Of a stretch of 64,000 bases of DNA, positions 27,184-37,016 are shown piece by piece; positions within the stretch are counted from its first letter, which is position 1, and every line of letters begins with the position of its first letter. Source of the stretch: Caldilineaceae bacterium (lineage in GTDB: Bacteria > Chloroflexota > Anaerolineae > Caldilineales > Caldilineaceae); the NCBI GenBank assembly GCA_022821545.1, contig JAJEDJ010000034.1, positions 124,001 to 188,000 on the forward strand. Reading direction: 5' to 3'. Made by a program: the position numbers and the translations under genes. The notes under the pieces were generated by a model. That model searched no databases, was not told where the DNA came from, and worked only from the letters and a program-made list of their open reading frames with translations.

Positions 27184-28464
27184 ATGCTTGACATTCGTTG
27201 GATGAGGGAAAACCGGGAAGCGCTGGCGGAAGCGATGGTAAAGCTCAATGACCCCGAAGCGCCCTGGGAACAGGCGTTGGATTTGGACGGGAAGCGGCGC
27301 GAACTGCTACAGCAGGCCGAGAAACTGCGCGAAGAGCGCAACACCGGTTCCAAACGGATCGGTGTTCTCTTTCGCGAAAAGAAAGCCTCCGAGGCCGGCG
27401 CCCTCAAGGAGCGGATGGGCCGGATCGGCGCTGAAATCGCGCAGCTCGACGAAGACCTGCGTCGCGTCGAGGCCGCATACCATGACGCGATGATGCGCAT
27501 TCCAAATCCGCCCGAAAAGGATGTCCCTGTGGCCCCCGACGAAGAGGGAAATGTCGTCGTCTCCCAGTGGGGAGAGTTGCCCGAATTCGACTTCGTGCCG
27601 CAGGCCCACTGGGATCTGGGTACTGACCTGGACATCATCGACTTTGAACGCGGTGTTGCCACCGCTGGCAGTCGCTTCTACTTTCTCAAGGGGGCGGGCG
27701 CGCGTCTCCAACGCATTCTGTCCAATTGGTTTCTGGACGTACACATTCGGGAACACGGGTTCACCGAGATCTACCCGCCGATGATGGTGCGGGGACACGC
27801 CATGGAGGGGACGGGCAACCTGCCCAAATTCGGCGACAACCTGTACCGCGACGCCGAAGAGGACTACTGGTTCATCCCTACTGCTGAAGTTTCCGTCACA
27901 AACATGCACAGGGACGAAATCCTGGATCCAGGCGCGTTGCCCCTCTATTACGTCGCCAGCACCCCCTGTTTCCGCCGTGAAAAGGTGTCTGCCGGCAAGG
28001 ACGTGCGCGGCATCAAGCGCGTTCATCAGTTCCAGAAAGTGGAGATGGTCAAGTTCGTTGAACCTGCGGCCGGCCGCGACGAGTTGGAGTCGCTGACTAG
28101 GGCGGCGGAGGTACTCCTGGAGAGGCTTGACCTGCCCTACCGGCGCGTTGCCATCGCTACCGGCGATCTCTCCTTCGTCGCCGCCATCAAGTATGACCTG
28201 GAGGTCTGGGCCGCGGGATGCCGGGAGTGGCTCGAAGTAAGCTCATGTTCCCTCTTCAGAGACTTTCAGGCCAGGCGCGCCAATATCCGCTACCGCCCGC
28301 GCGAGGGGGCGCGACCGGAGTTTGTCTACACGCTCAATGGGTCCGGCCTTGCCTTGCCGCGTGTCATCATCGCCCTCCTGGAGAACAATCAGCGTGCGGA
28401 CGGCAGCGTGAAACTGCCTGACGTGCTGCGGCCCTACCTGGGAGACGAGATGGAAATCGGCTGA
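27184..28464 (+). CDS. serS: Seryl-tRNA synthetase
   Basis: A 426-aa class II synthetase that charges tRNA-Ser. The N-terminal coiled-coil arm spans about residues 25-105 (LDLDGKRRELLQQAEKLREE). The catalytic domain shows FTEIYPPMMVRGHAMEGTG, WFIPTAEVSVTNMH (TxE motif), CFRREKVSAGKDVRGIKRVH (motif 2) and LNGSGLALPRVIIALLENNQ (motif 3). The start at 27184 follows AGGAG. It is controlled by the T-box leader just upstream. Two serine tRNA genes follow within 200 bp. Confidence 0.97.
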   Translation: MLDIRWMRENREALAEAMVKLNDPEAPWEQALDLDGKRRELLQQAEKLREERNTGSKRIGVLFREKKASEAGALKERMGRIGAEIAQLDEDLRRVEAAYHDAMMRIPNPPEKDVPVAPDEEGNVVVSQWGELPEFDFVPQAHWDLGTDLDIIDFERGVATAGSRFYFLKGAGARLQRILSNWFLDVHIREHGFTEIYPPMMVRGHAMEGTGNLPKFGDNLYRDAEEDYWFIPTAEVSVTNMHRDEILDPGALPLYYVASTPCFRREKVSAGKDVRGIKRVHQFQKVEMVKFVEPAAGRDELESLTRAAEVLLERLDLPYRRVAIATGDLSFVAAIKYDLEVWAAGCREWLEVSSCSLFRDFQARRANIRYRPREGARPEFVYTLNGSGLALPRVIIALLENNQRADGSVKLPDVLRPYLGDEMEIG

Positions 28465-28480
28465 GTGACTCCCGCCCCAT

Positions 28481-28510
28481 TTGACAGCTCTTCCGAACTG
28501 CGTTTATACT
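28481..28510 (+). promoter_or_regulatory. Predicted promoter of the tRNA cluster
   Basis: TTGACA (28481-28486), 18 bp, TATACT (28505-28510), about 30 bp before the first tRNA. The close match to consensus is as expected for tRNA operons. Confidence 0.75.
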
Positions 28511-28541
28511 GTGCCGGTTGATGGCTGGTAAGTCTTGGCCC

Positions 28542-28632
<91 letters not shown>

Positions 28633-28654
28633 GACCAGCCGAGAAACTTAACAC

Positions 28655-28748
<94 letters not shown>

Positions 28749-28751
28749 TAA

Positions 28752-28825
28752 GCGCCAGTAGCTCAGTGGATTAGAGCGTCGCCCTGCGGAGGCGAAGGTC
28801 GCAGGTTCGAGTCCTGCCTGGCGCG
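28752..28825 (+). tRNA. tRNA-Arg (anticodon GCG)
   Basis: A 74-nt class I tRNA. Acceptor GCGCCAG pairs with CTGGCGC (28818-28824). The D-arm is GCTC...GAGC, the anticodon stem TCGCC/GGCGA with loop CTGCGGA, and the T-arm GCAGG TTCGAGT CCTGC. The anticodon reads GCG (codons CGC/CGU), whereas most bacteria use ACG edited to ICG. Confidence 0.9.
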
Positions 28826-28840
28826 CACAGACCGGCAGCC

Positions 28841-28870
28841 AGAACCTCCATGCGGAGGTTCTCTGTTTTT
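28841..28870 (+). terminator. Rho-independent terminator of the tRNA cluster
   Basis: AGAACCTCC (28841-28849), loop ATGC, GGAGGTTCT (28854-28862), then CTGTTTTT. A perfect 9-bp stem with a T-run. Confidence 0.92.
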
Positions 28871-28963
28871 CGGCGAACTTAACCTCGGGGCCAAGCCCCC
28901 TGCTAACCCCTTCAACTGCTCTCAATTGTACTTGATTTTCGCATAGACCAGGAGGACTTTCGC

Positions 28964-31330
28964 ATGGATTCACTGCCTGTCGACCTGCTGAAGAACCTGG
29001 GATCAGGTCAGCCAATAGAATCGCTTTGTCGCGCAAGCGGCATTGCGCGCGCGGAATTTGACCGGCTGTGGACTGCCGAAATCCGGCGCCGGACGCCTGA
29101 TCCGCATCTGCGCCTGCAAACAGGAGTGAGCGCTGAAACGCGCATCGTGCGCAACCGCTGGGGCGTACCGCAGATCCAGGCCCAAAACGACGAAGACCTC
29201 TTTTTCGCCTTCGGCTTCGCCATGGCGCAGGACCGGCTCTTCCAGCTGGACTATCTTCGCCGTCGCGGCTGCGGGCGCCTGTCGGAGATTCTCGGCCAGG
29301 AAGGGATTCAGCTCGACACAATCGCGCGCACAGTCGGTCTCAACCGCATCGCCGCCTCAGAGTGGGACGCCGCGCCGGCAGAGACCCGCGCCCTTCTGCA
29401 GAGGTTCAGCGACGGCATCAACGCCTCCATTGATCAGTCCGGCGGCAATCTCCCCATCGAATTTGTGCTTCTGGACTACCGGCCGGAACCGTGGCAGCCC
29501 GTGGACTGCCTGGCAATCGCCGCCGAGTTTCGCTACTACCTGACCGTTCGCTTTCCCGTGATCGTCGGCCCCGAACTGGCGAAGCGGGCTCTCGGGGACG
29601 GTACGCTGTACGCGACCTTTCTCACGGGAGAAGCCGACGAAGAGAGCATCGTCCCCGCAGGCGCGTACCCTGCCGCGGCCGGGAAACTGTCCCGGGTCGG
29701 CGCCGCTGTGGGCGATCCGCAAGAGGGCGAGGGCAGCAACAACTGGGTCGTGAGCGGCGCCCGCACGCGATCGGGACTGCCCATGGTGGCAAGCGACCCC
29801 CACATCGCATTCGCCGCAGTCTCCTGCTGGTACGAAGTGCAGTTGAGAGGTGGCTCATTTGACGTCGCCGGCATGGCATACGCAGGAATGCCCGCGGTCA
29901 TGTTCGGGCGCAACCGCAACGTCGCCTGGGGGATCACCAACAATATCTGCTCCCAGCGGGATCTCTACCAGGAGCGGACCGATCCGCGTCATCCCGGCTG
30001 TTTCCTCTATGACGGCGCTTGGGAGCCGGAGCGCACGCTCGAAGAAACAATCCACGTGCGCGGCGCAGACCCGCTGCGCCTGTCGGTCCGTTTTTCCCGT
30101 AACGGTCCCATCGTCGACCACATCCTGCCCGCCGAGGCGGCCGGCACAGGTCCGGTGTCACTGCGCTGGCTGGGCCACTCCCACTGCGGCTGGCTCACCT
30201 CCTTGCTCGGCATCGACCGCGCCCGCACCGTCTCTGAACTGCGGGAAGCGACGCGCGGCTGGCGCGTTCCAACGTGGAGCCTCGTGATCGCCGACACGCA
30301 GGGACACATCGGCTACCAGGCCGTCGGCGGCATTCCTGTCAGAAATGTCTGGGAAAGGGGATACCGGCCCGGCTGGGATCCTGCCCACCGCTGGCGGGGC
30401 CTGATCCCCTTCGAGCAGATGCCCCGACTCGAGGACCCCGACAGGGGCTGGATCGCCACCGCCAACAACCGCGCTGCCCCGGAGGACTTCCCCTATCCGC
30501 TGTCAGGAACGTGGGCCAGCGGCCACAGGGCGCGCCGCATTCGCCAGCTAATCGAAGAAACTGAAAGTTTCTCCCAGGACTCATTCGCGAAGATGCACCA
30601 GGACACGCGTACGCTGCGCGCCGGCGAAGCCCTGCCTGGCCTGCTGCCCGTGCTCCTGCGAAGCGGAGACGAACGCGTCCTCGAAGCATCCCGCTATCTG
30701 CGAGCCTGGGACCACAACATGAGCCCGGACTCCGTCGCAGCGACGATATTCGAGCTCTTTTTCAACAGGTGGTGCCGCAGGGTTGCATCGGAACGGTTTG
30801 AACAGGAGCTTGCGGACGCCTTGTCCGGGACAATCGGGGGACTGGCCGGAGAGCTGGTCCACGAGGACAGGGCGGGCTGGTTCGCTGGAGATGATCGAGA
30901 GGCGGCAATCGTGCAAGCTTTTCGCCAGGCCCTCAGCGAGATCGAAGACCGGCTCGGTACCGACATGACCGCGTGGGCGTGGGGAAACCTCCACAGGGTC
31001 CACCTCCGCCACGTGCTCTCAGGGCGGGGCGATCTGGGTGCCCTGCTTGACCGCGGCGGTCTGCCGGTTGGCGGCAACGGCGTGACCGTCTGCAATACGG
31101 GGTTCGACCCGAACTGGGGGGCCCTGACTGGCGCCAACTACAGGCTGATCAGCGACCTGGGCGAAGAGGGCATCTGGGCTGTCGAGTCGCAAGGCCAGTC
31201 CGGTCATCCCGGTTCCCGCCATTACTGCGACCAGTTGGGAGAGTGGATGGAAGGCCGCTATCACTTCCTCAGTTTCGAAGCGGACGGCGGCGCTGACGAA
31301 ACGGAATCGATCGGCGTGCTCCATCCCTAG
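28964..31330 (+). CDS. Penicillin acylase family Ntn-hydrolase
   Basis: A 788-aa precursor of the penicillin/acylhomoserine-lactone acylase group, which splits amide bonds after self-cleavage. The alpha part includes VRNRWGVPQIQAQNDEDLFF and GFAMAQDRLFQLDYLRRRG. The nucleophile Ser begins the beta chain at EGSNNWVVSGARTRSG (about residue 257), followed by PMVASDPHI and WGITNN, which carry further catalytic residues. No signal peptide is seen. The N-terminal ~45 residues are a short helical stretch instead, so it may act in the cytoplasm or need another export route. Substrate unknown. Confidence 0.88.
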   Translation: MDSLPVDLLKNLGSGQPIESLCRASGIARAEFDRLWTAEIRRRTPDPHLRLQTGVSAETRIVRNRWGVPQIQAQNDEDLFFAFGFAMAQDRLFQLDYLRRRGCGRLSEILGQEGIQLDTIARTVGLNRIAASEWDAAPAETRALLQRFSDGINASIDQSGGNLPIEFVLLDYRPEPWQPVDCLAIAAEFRYYLTVRFPVIVGPELAKRALGDGTLYATFLTGEADEESIVPAGAYPAAAGKLSRVGAAVGDPQEGEGSNNWVVSGARTRSGLPMVASDPHIAFAAVSCWYEVQLRGGSFDVAGMAYAGMPAVMFGRNRNVAWGITNNICSQRDLYQERTDPRHPGCFLYDGAWEPERTLEETIHVRGADPLRLSVRFSRNGPIVDHILPAEAAGTGPVSLRWLGHSHCGWLTSLLGIDRARTVSELREATRGWRVPTWSLVIADTQGHIGYQAVGGIPVRNVWERGYRPGWDPAHRWRGLIPFEQMPRLEDPDRGWIATANNRAAPEDFPYPLSGTWASGHRARRIRQLIEETESFSQDSFAKMHQDTRTLRAGEALPGLLPVLLRSGDERVLEASRYLRAWDHNMSPDSVAATIFELFFNRWCRRVASERFEQELADALSGTIGGLAGELVHEDRAGWFAGDDREAAIVQAFRQALSEIEDRLGTDMTAWAWGNLHRVHLRHVLSGRGDLGALLDRGGLPVGGNGVTVCNTGFDPNWGALTGANYRLISDLGEEGIWAVESQGQSGHPGSRHYCDQLGEWMEGRYHFLSFEADGGADETESIGVLHP

Positions 31331-31377
31331 ACCCTGCGGAATCGCCGGGCCGGATCGAGCACACCGCTAAGCCTCCG

Positions 31378-32259
31378 TCAATCCTTCTTCGCGGCCTGAA
31401 TATGACTGTGGATCTGGTCGCTGAAGCGGTACTCGCTGTTGTCCTCCGGCTCGTAACCGATCACCTTTCGGGCGTTCACAATGCTCCAGAACGCCTGCGA
31501 GTTTTCGCTGATACCGTAGAAGACCTGGAATGGCACGCCCTCTTCATCGCCGATGTCCGCCGTCTCGATGCTCTTGATAAACAGCTGCTGCAGGTCCCGC
31601 TGGCTGATGTAGACGCCCAGCCCGCGCACCATGCGCCGCAAGTCTCCGGGATCGATTCTCTCCAGGTCATCCTCTCTTGGCCCGCCGATGCGGACCTGCA
31701 CATTCTCCAGCGGCTGCGGCGAGTCGTCCGCAGCGTCAACCCCGCGAAACTGCATCCGGCCAACCGCGTAGACGAAGCCCAGGTGTTCGTAGGCCTCTTT
31801 GGCCCAGCCGTAGAAGTTGTCGGAAAACGGTCTCATCTCCGGCGTGACAACGTCCCACTTTTTGTCCAGGATCAGCGGTTCATAGTAGTCCGCCGCATGA
31901 TTGGAGCTGGCGACGACAACGCGCCGCACCCCCTCCTCCTGCGCCGTCTGGTAGACGTGGAACGCCATCTCCACGTTCGACAGCTCGGCATAAAAGTCCT
32001 GGATCGGATCCGACTTGTCCTCCGCCCGGGTGAAGCCGAGGTGGACGACCGCGTCGGCGCCGCTGAAGTGATGACGGTAGCTGTCCCGGTCGCGCTGTGT
32101 CAGGTCGGCGATCTGGACCCCTTCCACCTCCTTGCCTTCGCTGTCAACGCTGCGTATGTCCAGCAGAGTCAGGTCATACCGCTCGCGAAAGGCGGGCAGC
32201 AGCAGGCTGGCGATGTAGCCGGATGCGCCCGTGACGACAACCTTTCTTCTCTCACTCAT
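31378..32259 (-). CDS. NAD-dependent epimerase/dehydratase (extended SDR)
   Basis: A 293-aa protein. The ATG at 32259 is chosen: it overlaps the stop of the upstream gene (8 bp) and begins directly with the Rossmann motif KVVVTGASGYIASLLLPAF. Other SDR marks: LLDIRSVDSEG, DAVVHLGF and VVVASSNHAADYY. FYGWAKEAYEHLGF contains the YxxxK-type catalytic region as YGWAK. The likely substrate is a nucleotide sugar or sugar acid, for example a uronate dehydrogenase-like role, but this is unproven. Confidence 0.85.
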   Translation of the reverse strand: MSERRKVVVTGASGYIASLLLPAFRERYDLTLLDIRSVDSEGKEVEGVQIADLTQRDRDSYRHHFSGADAVVHLGFTRAEDKSDPIQDFYAELSNVEMAFHVYQTAQEEGVRRVVVASSNHAADYYEPLILDKKWDVVTPEMRPFSDNFYGWAKEAYEHLGFVYAVGRMQFRGVDAADDSPQPLENVQVRIGGPREDDLERIDPGDLRRMVRGLGVYISQRDLQQLFIKSIETADIGDEEGVPFQVFYGISENSQAFWSIVNARKVIGYEPEDNSEYRFSDQIHSHIQAAKKD

Positions 32260-32797
32260 TCGTTGCTCCACAGTTTTTCCACTGTTTCTCCACAGTCTCT
32301 CGGTGTTCGGCGTAATGCCCATACGTGTTGCCGGCAATACGCCATAGTATAGGTGTATGACCGTCAGGGCGGCGGTCTTGGGGTTGAAAGTCGTCATAGG
32401 GACGCATCAAATCGTCGTCGGAAAGTTCGGCGACCGCCGCGTATGCCTCCTGGTGCGCTGCCTGAAGTTCCGCCAGCGCCTCCTCCAGGGGCACGTCCCG
32501 GTTCCGCTCGTAAATCAGCTGATTCATGCGTTCGATGCCAACTGTATTGGGGGCCGCGTCCTCGGGCAATCCCATCGGCGGGTACCGGCGCTCTTTCCTC
32601 ACCAGGGCCGCCAGACCCCTTGCCCACGCCGCCAGGTGGGCCACTTCGTCCTTGGTCGACCAGCCTTCCCCGCCGGGAGTGTTCATCTGGTCCGCGTCCA
32701 GTTCGGACAAGACCCTTTGCAATGCCTCCCACTCACTCTCTATTCTTTTTAGGACCTCCTGCACGGTTGGCGGAGATTCAGCAGTCTTCTCTGACAT
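32252..32797 (-). CDS. DinB-superfamily four-helix protein (ClbS/DfsB-like)
   Basis: A 181-aa helical protein. It shows the metal-site histidine region KDEVAHLAAWARGLAALV, then NQLIYERNRDVPLEEALAEL and RIAGNTYGHYAEHRETVEK. This order matches ClbS/DfsB-type members of the DinB superfamily, some of which are self-protection cyclopropane hydrolases. Start 32797 has AGGAA upstream. It is translationally coupled to the epimerase gene. Activity cannot be assigned. Confidence 0.8.
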   Translation of the reverse strand: MSEKTAESPPTVQEVLKRIESEWEALQRVLSELDADQMNTPGGEGWSTKDEVAHLAAWARGLAALVRKERRYPPMGLPEDAAPNTVGIERMNQLIYERNRDVPLEEALAELQAAHQEAYAAVAELSDDDLMRPYDDFQPQDRRPDGHTPILWRIAGNTYGHYAEHRETVEKQWKNCGATNE

Positions 32798-32839
32798 TCC
32801 TGTTGTTCCTGTTCCTTATGGCTGCGTACAGCCGCTGCC

Positions 32840-35815
32840 CTATCCCGAACTGTCCTCTGCGGCCGGCGTTGGCGAGGGCACTGGCTCCGGTGTGGGCTCG
32901 GGCGTGGGCTCCGGTGAAAAGCCGCTCAAAGCCAACATGCGCTCCAATACCCTCTCAAGGCCCTCCAGCTCCGCGCCGTAGGCGGCCCAGTCCCCTGACG
33001 TCAACGCCTCCTGCGCTCTGCTGTAGCGGCTGTTTGCCTCGACAATCAGTTCTTCTAGCGATGACCCGGCCAGGTCGATCGCGACCTCTTCCCGCTCTAC
33101 GGCCGCCGCTTCGGCTGGCAGTTCCCCGTCTCCTGAAATTGCCAGCTCCGCCAGCTTTGTGTCGGCCAGAATATCCTGGCCGAACAGTTCAGCCAGGGCC
33201 AGCCCAAGGTTTTCAGCCATGATGACCCGGTCGGAGGTGGCCAGGATTACTCGCTTCAGCTCCGGAATCTTGCCGGTGGCCGCCTGCAGATATAGAGGCT
33301 CGACATAAAGCAGGCTTTCGCCTATCGGAATCACCAGGAGATTGCCCCGTATAACCTGGCTTCCCTGCTGGTTCCACAAGCTGAGAAGTGAGCTGATCGT
33401 CGGATCCTGGTCGATACGCGCCTCAATCTGTTTCGGCCCGAAAACGAGAGAGTCCTTGCCGAAGCGGTATACCAGCATCTCCCCATACTTCTCAGGATCA
33501 TTCTGGGCGGCCAGCCAGGAGATCATGTTCTCACGGTTGGCCGGCGTAAAGGGAAGGATCTGAATGAAATCCAGGTCTTCGCTGCCCGGCAGCTGCATCA
33601 ACACGTAGTAGGGCTCCATCGGACGCGACTGGTTGTCAAAGATCTCTTCCGGCCACGCCCAAACGTCCTCTCTGTTGTAGAAGTCAGTCGGCTCGGTCAT
33701 CTGGTAGGTGCGGAATACACTCGCCTGGATGCTGAACAGATCGTTTGGATAGCGGATGTGTGCGTTGAGGTCCTCCGGCATCTCCTCGAACGGCGTGAAC
33801 AGCGACGGGAAGATACGGGCGTACGCGGCCGCGATCGGTTCATCCGGCTCTACAAGATAGAAGTCCATCTCTCCCGTGTAGGCGTCGATAATGATCTTGA
33901 CCGGATTGCGAATATAGTTGAAGCCCGGCTGAACGGTCCGGGTCCCGTACTGGCTTGGCTCGCTGTAGGGAAACCGTCCGCTGACGGTATAGGCGTCCAG
34001 GAACCAGTAGAGATTGCCGTCTCCTCCGACCACAATATAAGGGTCGGAGTCAAAGCGCAGGAAGGGCGCCACTTCCAGCGTCCGCTGCAGAATGTTGCGT
34101 CTCCACAGCAGCTGGCTCTCAGAGGTCAGCTCCTGGCTGATGAACAGGTTGATGTCGGCAAATTGGATGGCAAAGGCCAGCCGGGGAAGGAAACCGCCGA
34201 TCCTGATGCCGGTATCTCCCTCGAAAGTCGTGAAAACATTGCCGCCTTCACCGCGCGGGTAATCAAACTCCTCGGTCTCCGTCTTGACGATCACGTACTC
34301 GTTCGTGCGCTCGCCGAAGTAAATCTGGGGGCGGCTTACCTCCAGAATGCCCTGCACCGGCAGGTCCTGCAGCACAAATGTGGGCAGCCCGTCCGGCGTG
34401 ATCTCCGCCACCGGCGAAGCCGCGACGCCGTAACCGTGCGTGTAGACCAGCTTTCGGTTGACCCATGTCTGTGCCGGCTGTTCCAGCTGTTCAGGAATCA
34501 GTTCCCGCGCCGACAGCATCAATTGCCGCCTTTCACCTTCGACTTCATACCGATCGATGTCGATGTCGGTGAACTGGTACTGCTGCCGCAGTGCCTGCAC
34601 CTGGTTATAGGTCTGAAGTAGCGGCCGGTAGTCCCACAACCGGATATTCCGAATAGTGTCCGGCTGTTCCAGCAACTCCGCGCCCGTCAACTCGCTCTCG
34701 GCATCGAAGTTCTCGTCGACGATCCGGTCCAGGCCGAAGGCCGCCCGCGTAAAGTCTATGTTGTGTGCAATGTACTCCCGTTCGCGGGTAAACTCGTTGG
34801 GGTTGACCTGAAAGCGCTGGACAAGGTTCGGATAGATGTTGCCCGCCAGCGCCGATATTGCGATCCAGCCGACCAGCACCACGACGATGGCCCGCCATGC
34901 CTGCTGCAGGAACACGTTCACCAGGAGCAGTACTGCTGCAATTATGGTGACAAAAACGAGAATCGTGAAGGCGGGAAGCTGGGCGTTTACGTCGGTGTAG
35001 CCTGCGCCGAATACCGCCCCGCGCGAGCTGTAGACAAGCTCCAGCGCGTCCAGTCGGTATTGCCAGGCGATCAACAGCAGGATCAAAGCGCCCAGGCAGC
35101 TCAGATGAGCGCGGACTGCCGCGGGAGCGCCCCATCCCCGCCAACCTATGCCGCTGGCGAGGCCGGTTGCGATCAGTGTGATGACAAACGTCGTCATCAG
35201 CCAGCCGCGCAGAAACTGCCAGATCGGCAGCGTGAAGAGAAAGAAACTCACGTCGCGGCCAAATATCGGGTCTGTCATGCCAAACGGCTGTTGATTGAAG
35301 TAAAGGAGGAGCTCTTCCCACGCCGAAGAGGCGCCGGTCCCCATGAAAAATGCGAAGAATGCCCCCACCAGAAGAACGACCGGGGTTATCCGGACGCCTA
35401 CGGCCTGAACTGCCTCAAAAAGTGGTGTTTCATCCAGGCCCTGCGGATTCAAACGACGGACCAGCAGGACGTTGAAGACAAACACGATCCAGAAGGCGAG
35501 CGCGCCGGCTGCGAAAAGACCGAGTGAGGCTCCGATGCGAGTGAAGAAAACCTGGGTCAGTACCAGGCTGTCATACCACAGCCAGTCAGTGTAGAATCCA
35601 AGAACCGTATTGAACAGGATGAGGATCAGGAAAGGCACGAGCATCCACCACAACAGTCGTCCCCCGCCTCCTTGACCGCCGTTGCCCCCGCCGCGGCGCG
35701 GCGTGCTTGTACCGCCTGGACCGTTGTCATCGTGGAGCAGCTCTTCCTCTATCTGCTCCCAGTCGTCTTCGTCCAGGTTTTCCAGAAGTTCGTGAAATGG
35801 GTTCCGTTCAGCCAT
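32840..35815 (-). CDS. UPF0182 family membrane protein
   Basis: A 991-aa protein from the ATG at 35815, chosen for the AAGGAT ribosome site. Acidic N-tail, then seven hydrophobic segments (LLWWMLVPFLILILFNTVLG and others) in about residues 60-330. A large extracytoplasmic domain with UPF0182 marks follows (WDYRPLLQTYNQVQALRQQY, FTPANRENMISWLAAQNDPE, YGEMLVYRFGKDSLVFGP). The C-terminus is a proline/threonine tail (PTPEPTPEPVPSPTP). The family is widespread in Actinobacteria and Chloroflexota; function unknown. A minus-strand TATAAT lies near 35870. Confidence 0.92.
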   Translation of the reverse strand: MAERNPFHELLENLDEDDWEQIEEELLHDDNGPGGTSTPRRGGGNGGQGGGGRLLWWMLVPFLILILFNTVLGFYTDWLWYDSLVLTQVFFTRIGASLGLFAAGALAFWIVFVFNVLLVRRLNPQGLDETPLFEAVQAVGVRITPVVLLVGAFFAFFMGTGASSAWEELLLYFNQQPFGMTDPIFGRDVSFFLFTLPIWQFLRGWLMTTFVITLIATGLASGIGWRGWGAPAAVRAHLSCLGALILLLIAWQYRLDALELVYSSRGAVFGAGYTDVNAQLPAFTILVFVTIIAAVLLLVNVFLQQAWRAIVVVLVGWIAISALAGNIYPNLVQRFQVNPNEFTREREYIAHNIDFTRAAFGLDRIVDENFDAESELTGAELLEQPDTIRNIRLWDYRPLLQTYNQVQALRQQYQFTDIDIDRYEVEGERRQLMLSARELIPEQLEQPAQTWVNRKLVYTHGYGVAASPVAEITPDGLPTFVLQDLPVQGILEVSRPQIYFGERTNEYVIVKTETEEFDYPRGEGGNVFTTFEGDTGIRIGGFLPRLAFAIQFADINLFISQELTSESQLLWRRNILQRTLEVAPFLRFDSDPYIVVGGDGNLYWFLDAYTVSGRFPYSEPSQYGTRTVQPGFNYIRNPVKIIIDAYTGEMDFYLVEPDEPIAAAYARIFPSLFTPFEEMPEDLNAHIRYPNDLFSIQASVFRTYQMTEPTDFYNREDVWAWPEEIFDNQSRPMEPYYVLMQLPGSEDLDFIQILPFTPANRENMISWLAAQNDPEKYGEMLVYRFGKDSLVFGPKQIEARIDQDPTISSLLSLWNQQGSQVIRGNLLVIPIGESLLYVEPLYLQAATGKIPELKRVILATSDRVIMAENLGLALAELFGQDILADTKLAELAISGDGELPAEAAAVEREEVAIDLAGSSLEELIVEANSRYSRAQEALTSGDWAAYGAELEGLERVLERMLALSGFSPEPTPEPTPEPVPSPTPAAEDSSG

Positions 35816-35976
35816 TTGTGATCCTTGTCGATTTGAAAGGACAGTTGACGGGCGGTCAGCGCCCCGCAATTATAACAGACCTTGGCTCAATTGCCGCGTC
35901 CCGTCGCTAGGCGATCCCCCCGTCCGCTCCAATGTCTATGCAAAGAATGGGCGCATGAAATCCCGCGAGAACGACC

Positions 35977-36939
35977 ATGTCCCAATATTTCGACCTTCCT
36001 CCCCTTTCTGAGCTGCCCCTTCAGCGCGCTTTCCTGCAGGCGCTCGTCCCCAGTCTGGCCTCGATTGAGCAAATCCGGGAGATCTGGTTGACCGGTTCGC
36101 TGGCGCGCGGAGATGCCGACCGCTGGAGCAGCGTCGATCTCTGCCTCATCTGGAGTGCGGCCTGCCCGGATTCCGTTGCCGGGACCGGTCCTTCCGCAAC
36201 GCTGCTGGAGGCGCTGGATGACCTGCTGGGGGACGGCAACGCAATCTATGATCAGATTGAAGAGTCGAAAGACAGGGGCTGTCTTAGGGGAATCAGTCTG
36301 AGCGCGCAGGGCGCCGGCGGTCCTCCGGACGGCGTCGGAACGGGCGGCCTCCTCTTCGAGCTCTTCTGGACGCTGCTGGCAAATGAGGAGGCTCTGGAAC
36401 AGTGGACGGACGCTCGTCTTCCACTGTATCTCGCAGAAGGGCGGTCGCAAAACCGCGGCAGAGCTGTCAGGGGAAGAGGGCCGGCTCTCGCCTCACCCGA
36501 TACTGACCTGATTGACATGCAGCTCCGGCGATTCTGGCTGCTCCTCGCGCAGCTGCCGGCCGTGGTGCGCCGGCGGGAGCAGTTGGCGGCCCACGCCCTG
36601 TTGTCAGAGCTGCGCGCCCTCCTGATCGACCTGGTCGTGTCGCTGAATGGGACCCGCCGCCCGCAGGCCAGGGCGCGTATCAATCAATACCTGGGACCGG
36701 CGCAGCGGGAAGCGTTTGAAAAAAGCCTCGGATACCGCCAGGCTACCCCGGGAAGAGGGGCCGCGACCGGCTTCAACTGGATTGGGCAGGCCGTCTCTCT
36801 GGTCGTACTCTATCGCTGGTACGCCCCTCAGCTCGTGCAGAGACATTCGTTGTCCTATCCAAAGAATGCCGAAGAAACCGTGCTTGCCCTGCTGAGCGCA
36901 GAACTGGAAAACTGGCCGTCCAACATCGCCACCGGCTGA
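35977..36939 (+). CDS. Nucleotidyltransferase-fold protein
   Basis: A 320-aa protein. The N-terminus has a polymerase-beta-like nucleotidyltransferase motif: EIWLTGSLARGDADRWSSVD, with GS followed by the two-Asp spacing (VDLCLIW). The rest is helical (LRRFWLLLAQLPAVVRRREQ, HALLSELRALLIDLVVSLNG), resembling antibiotic adenylyltransferase-like domains. Target unknown. It is divergent from UPF0182 and separated from it by about 160 bp. Confidence 0.65.
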   Translation: MSQYFDLPPLSELPLQRAFLQALVPSLASIEQIREIWLTGSLARGDADRWSSVDLCLIWSAACPDSVAGTGPSATLLEALDDLLGDGNAIYDQIEESKDRGCLRGISLSAQGAGGPPDGVGTGGLLFELFWTLLANEEALEQWTDARLPLYLAEGRSQNRGRAVRGRGPALASPDTDLIDMQLRRFWLLLAQLPAVVRRREQLAAHALLSELRALLIDLVVSLNGTRRPQARARINQYLGPAQREAFEKSLGYRQATPGRGAATGFNWIGQAVSLVVLYRWYAPQLVQRHSLSYPKNAEETVLALLSAELENWPSNIATG

Positions 36940-37016
36940 CGGCCGGGCCCTCTCGCCTTCCTCCGGTTTCAGGCAGAATGAGATCTCTGCCTGTGCGCTT
37001 CGGGAGTCCGCCTTCC

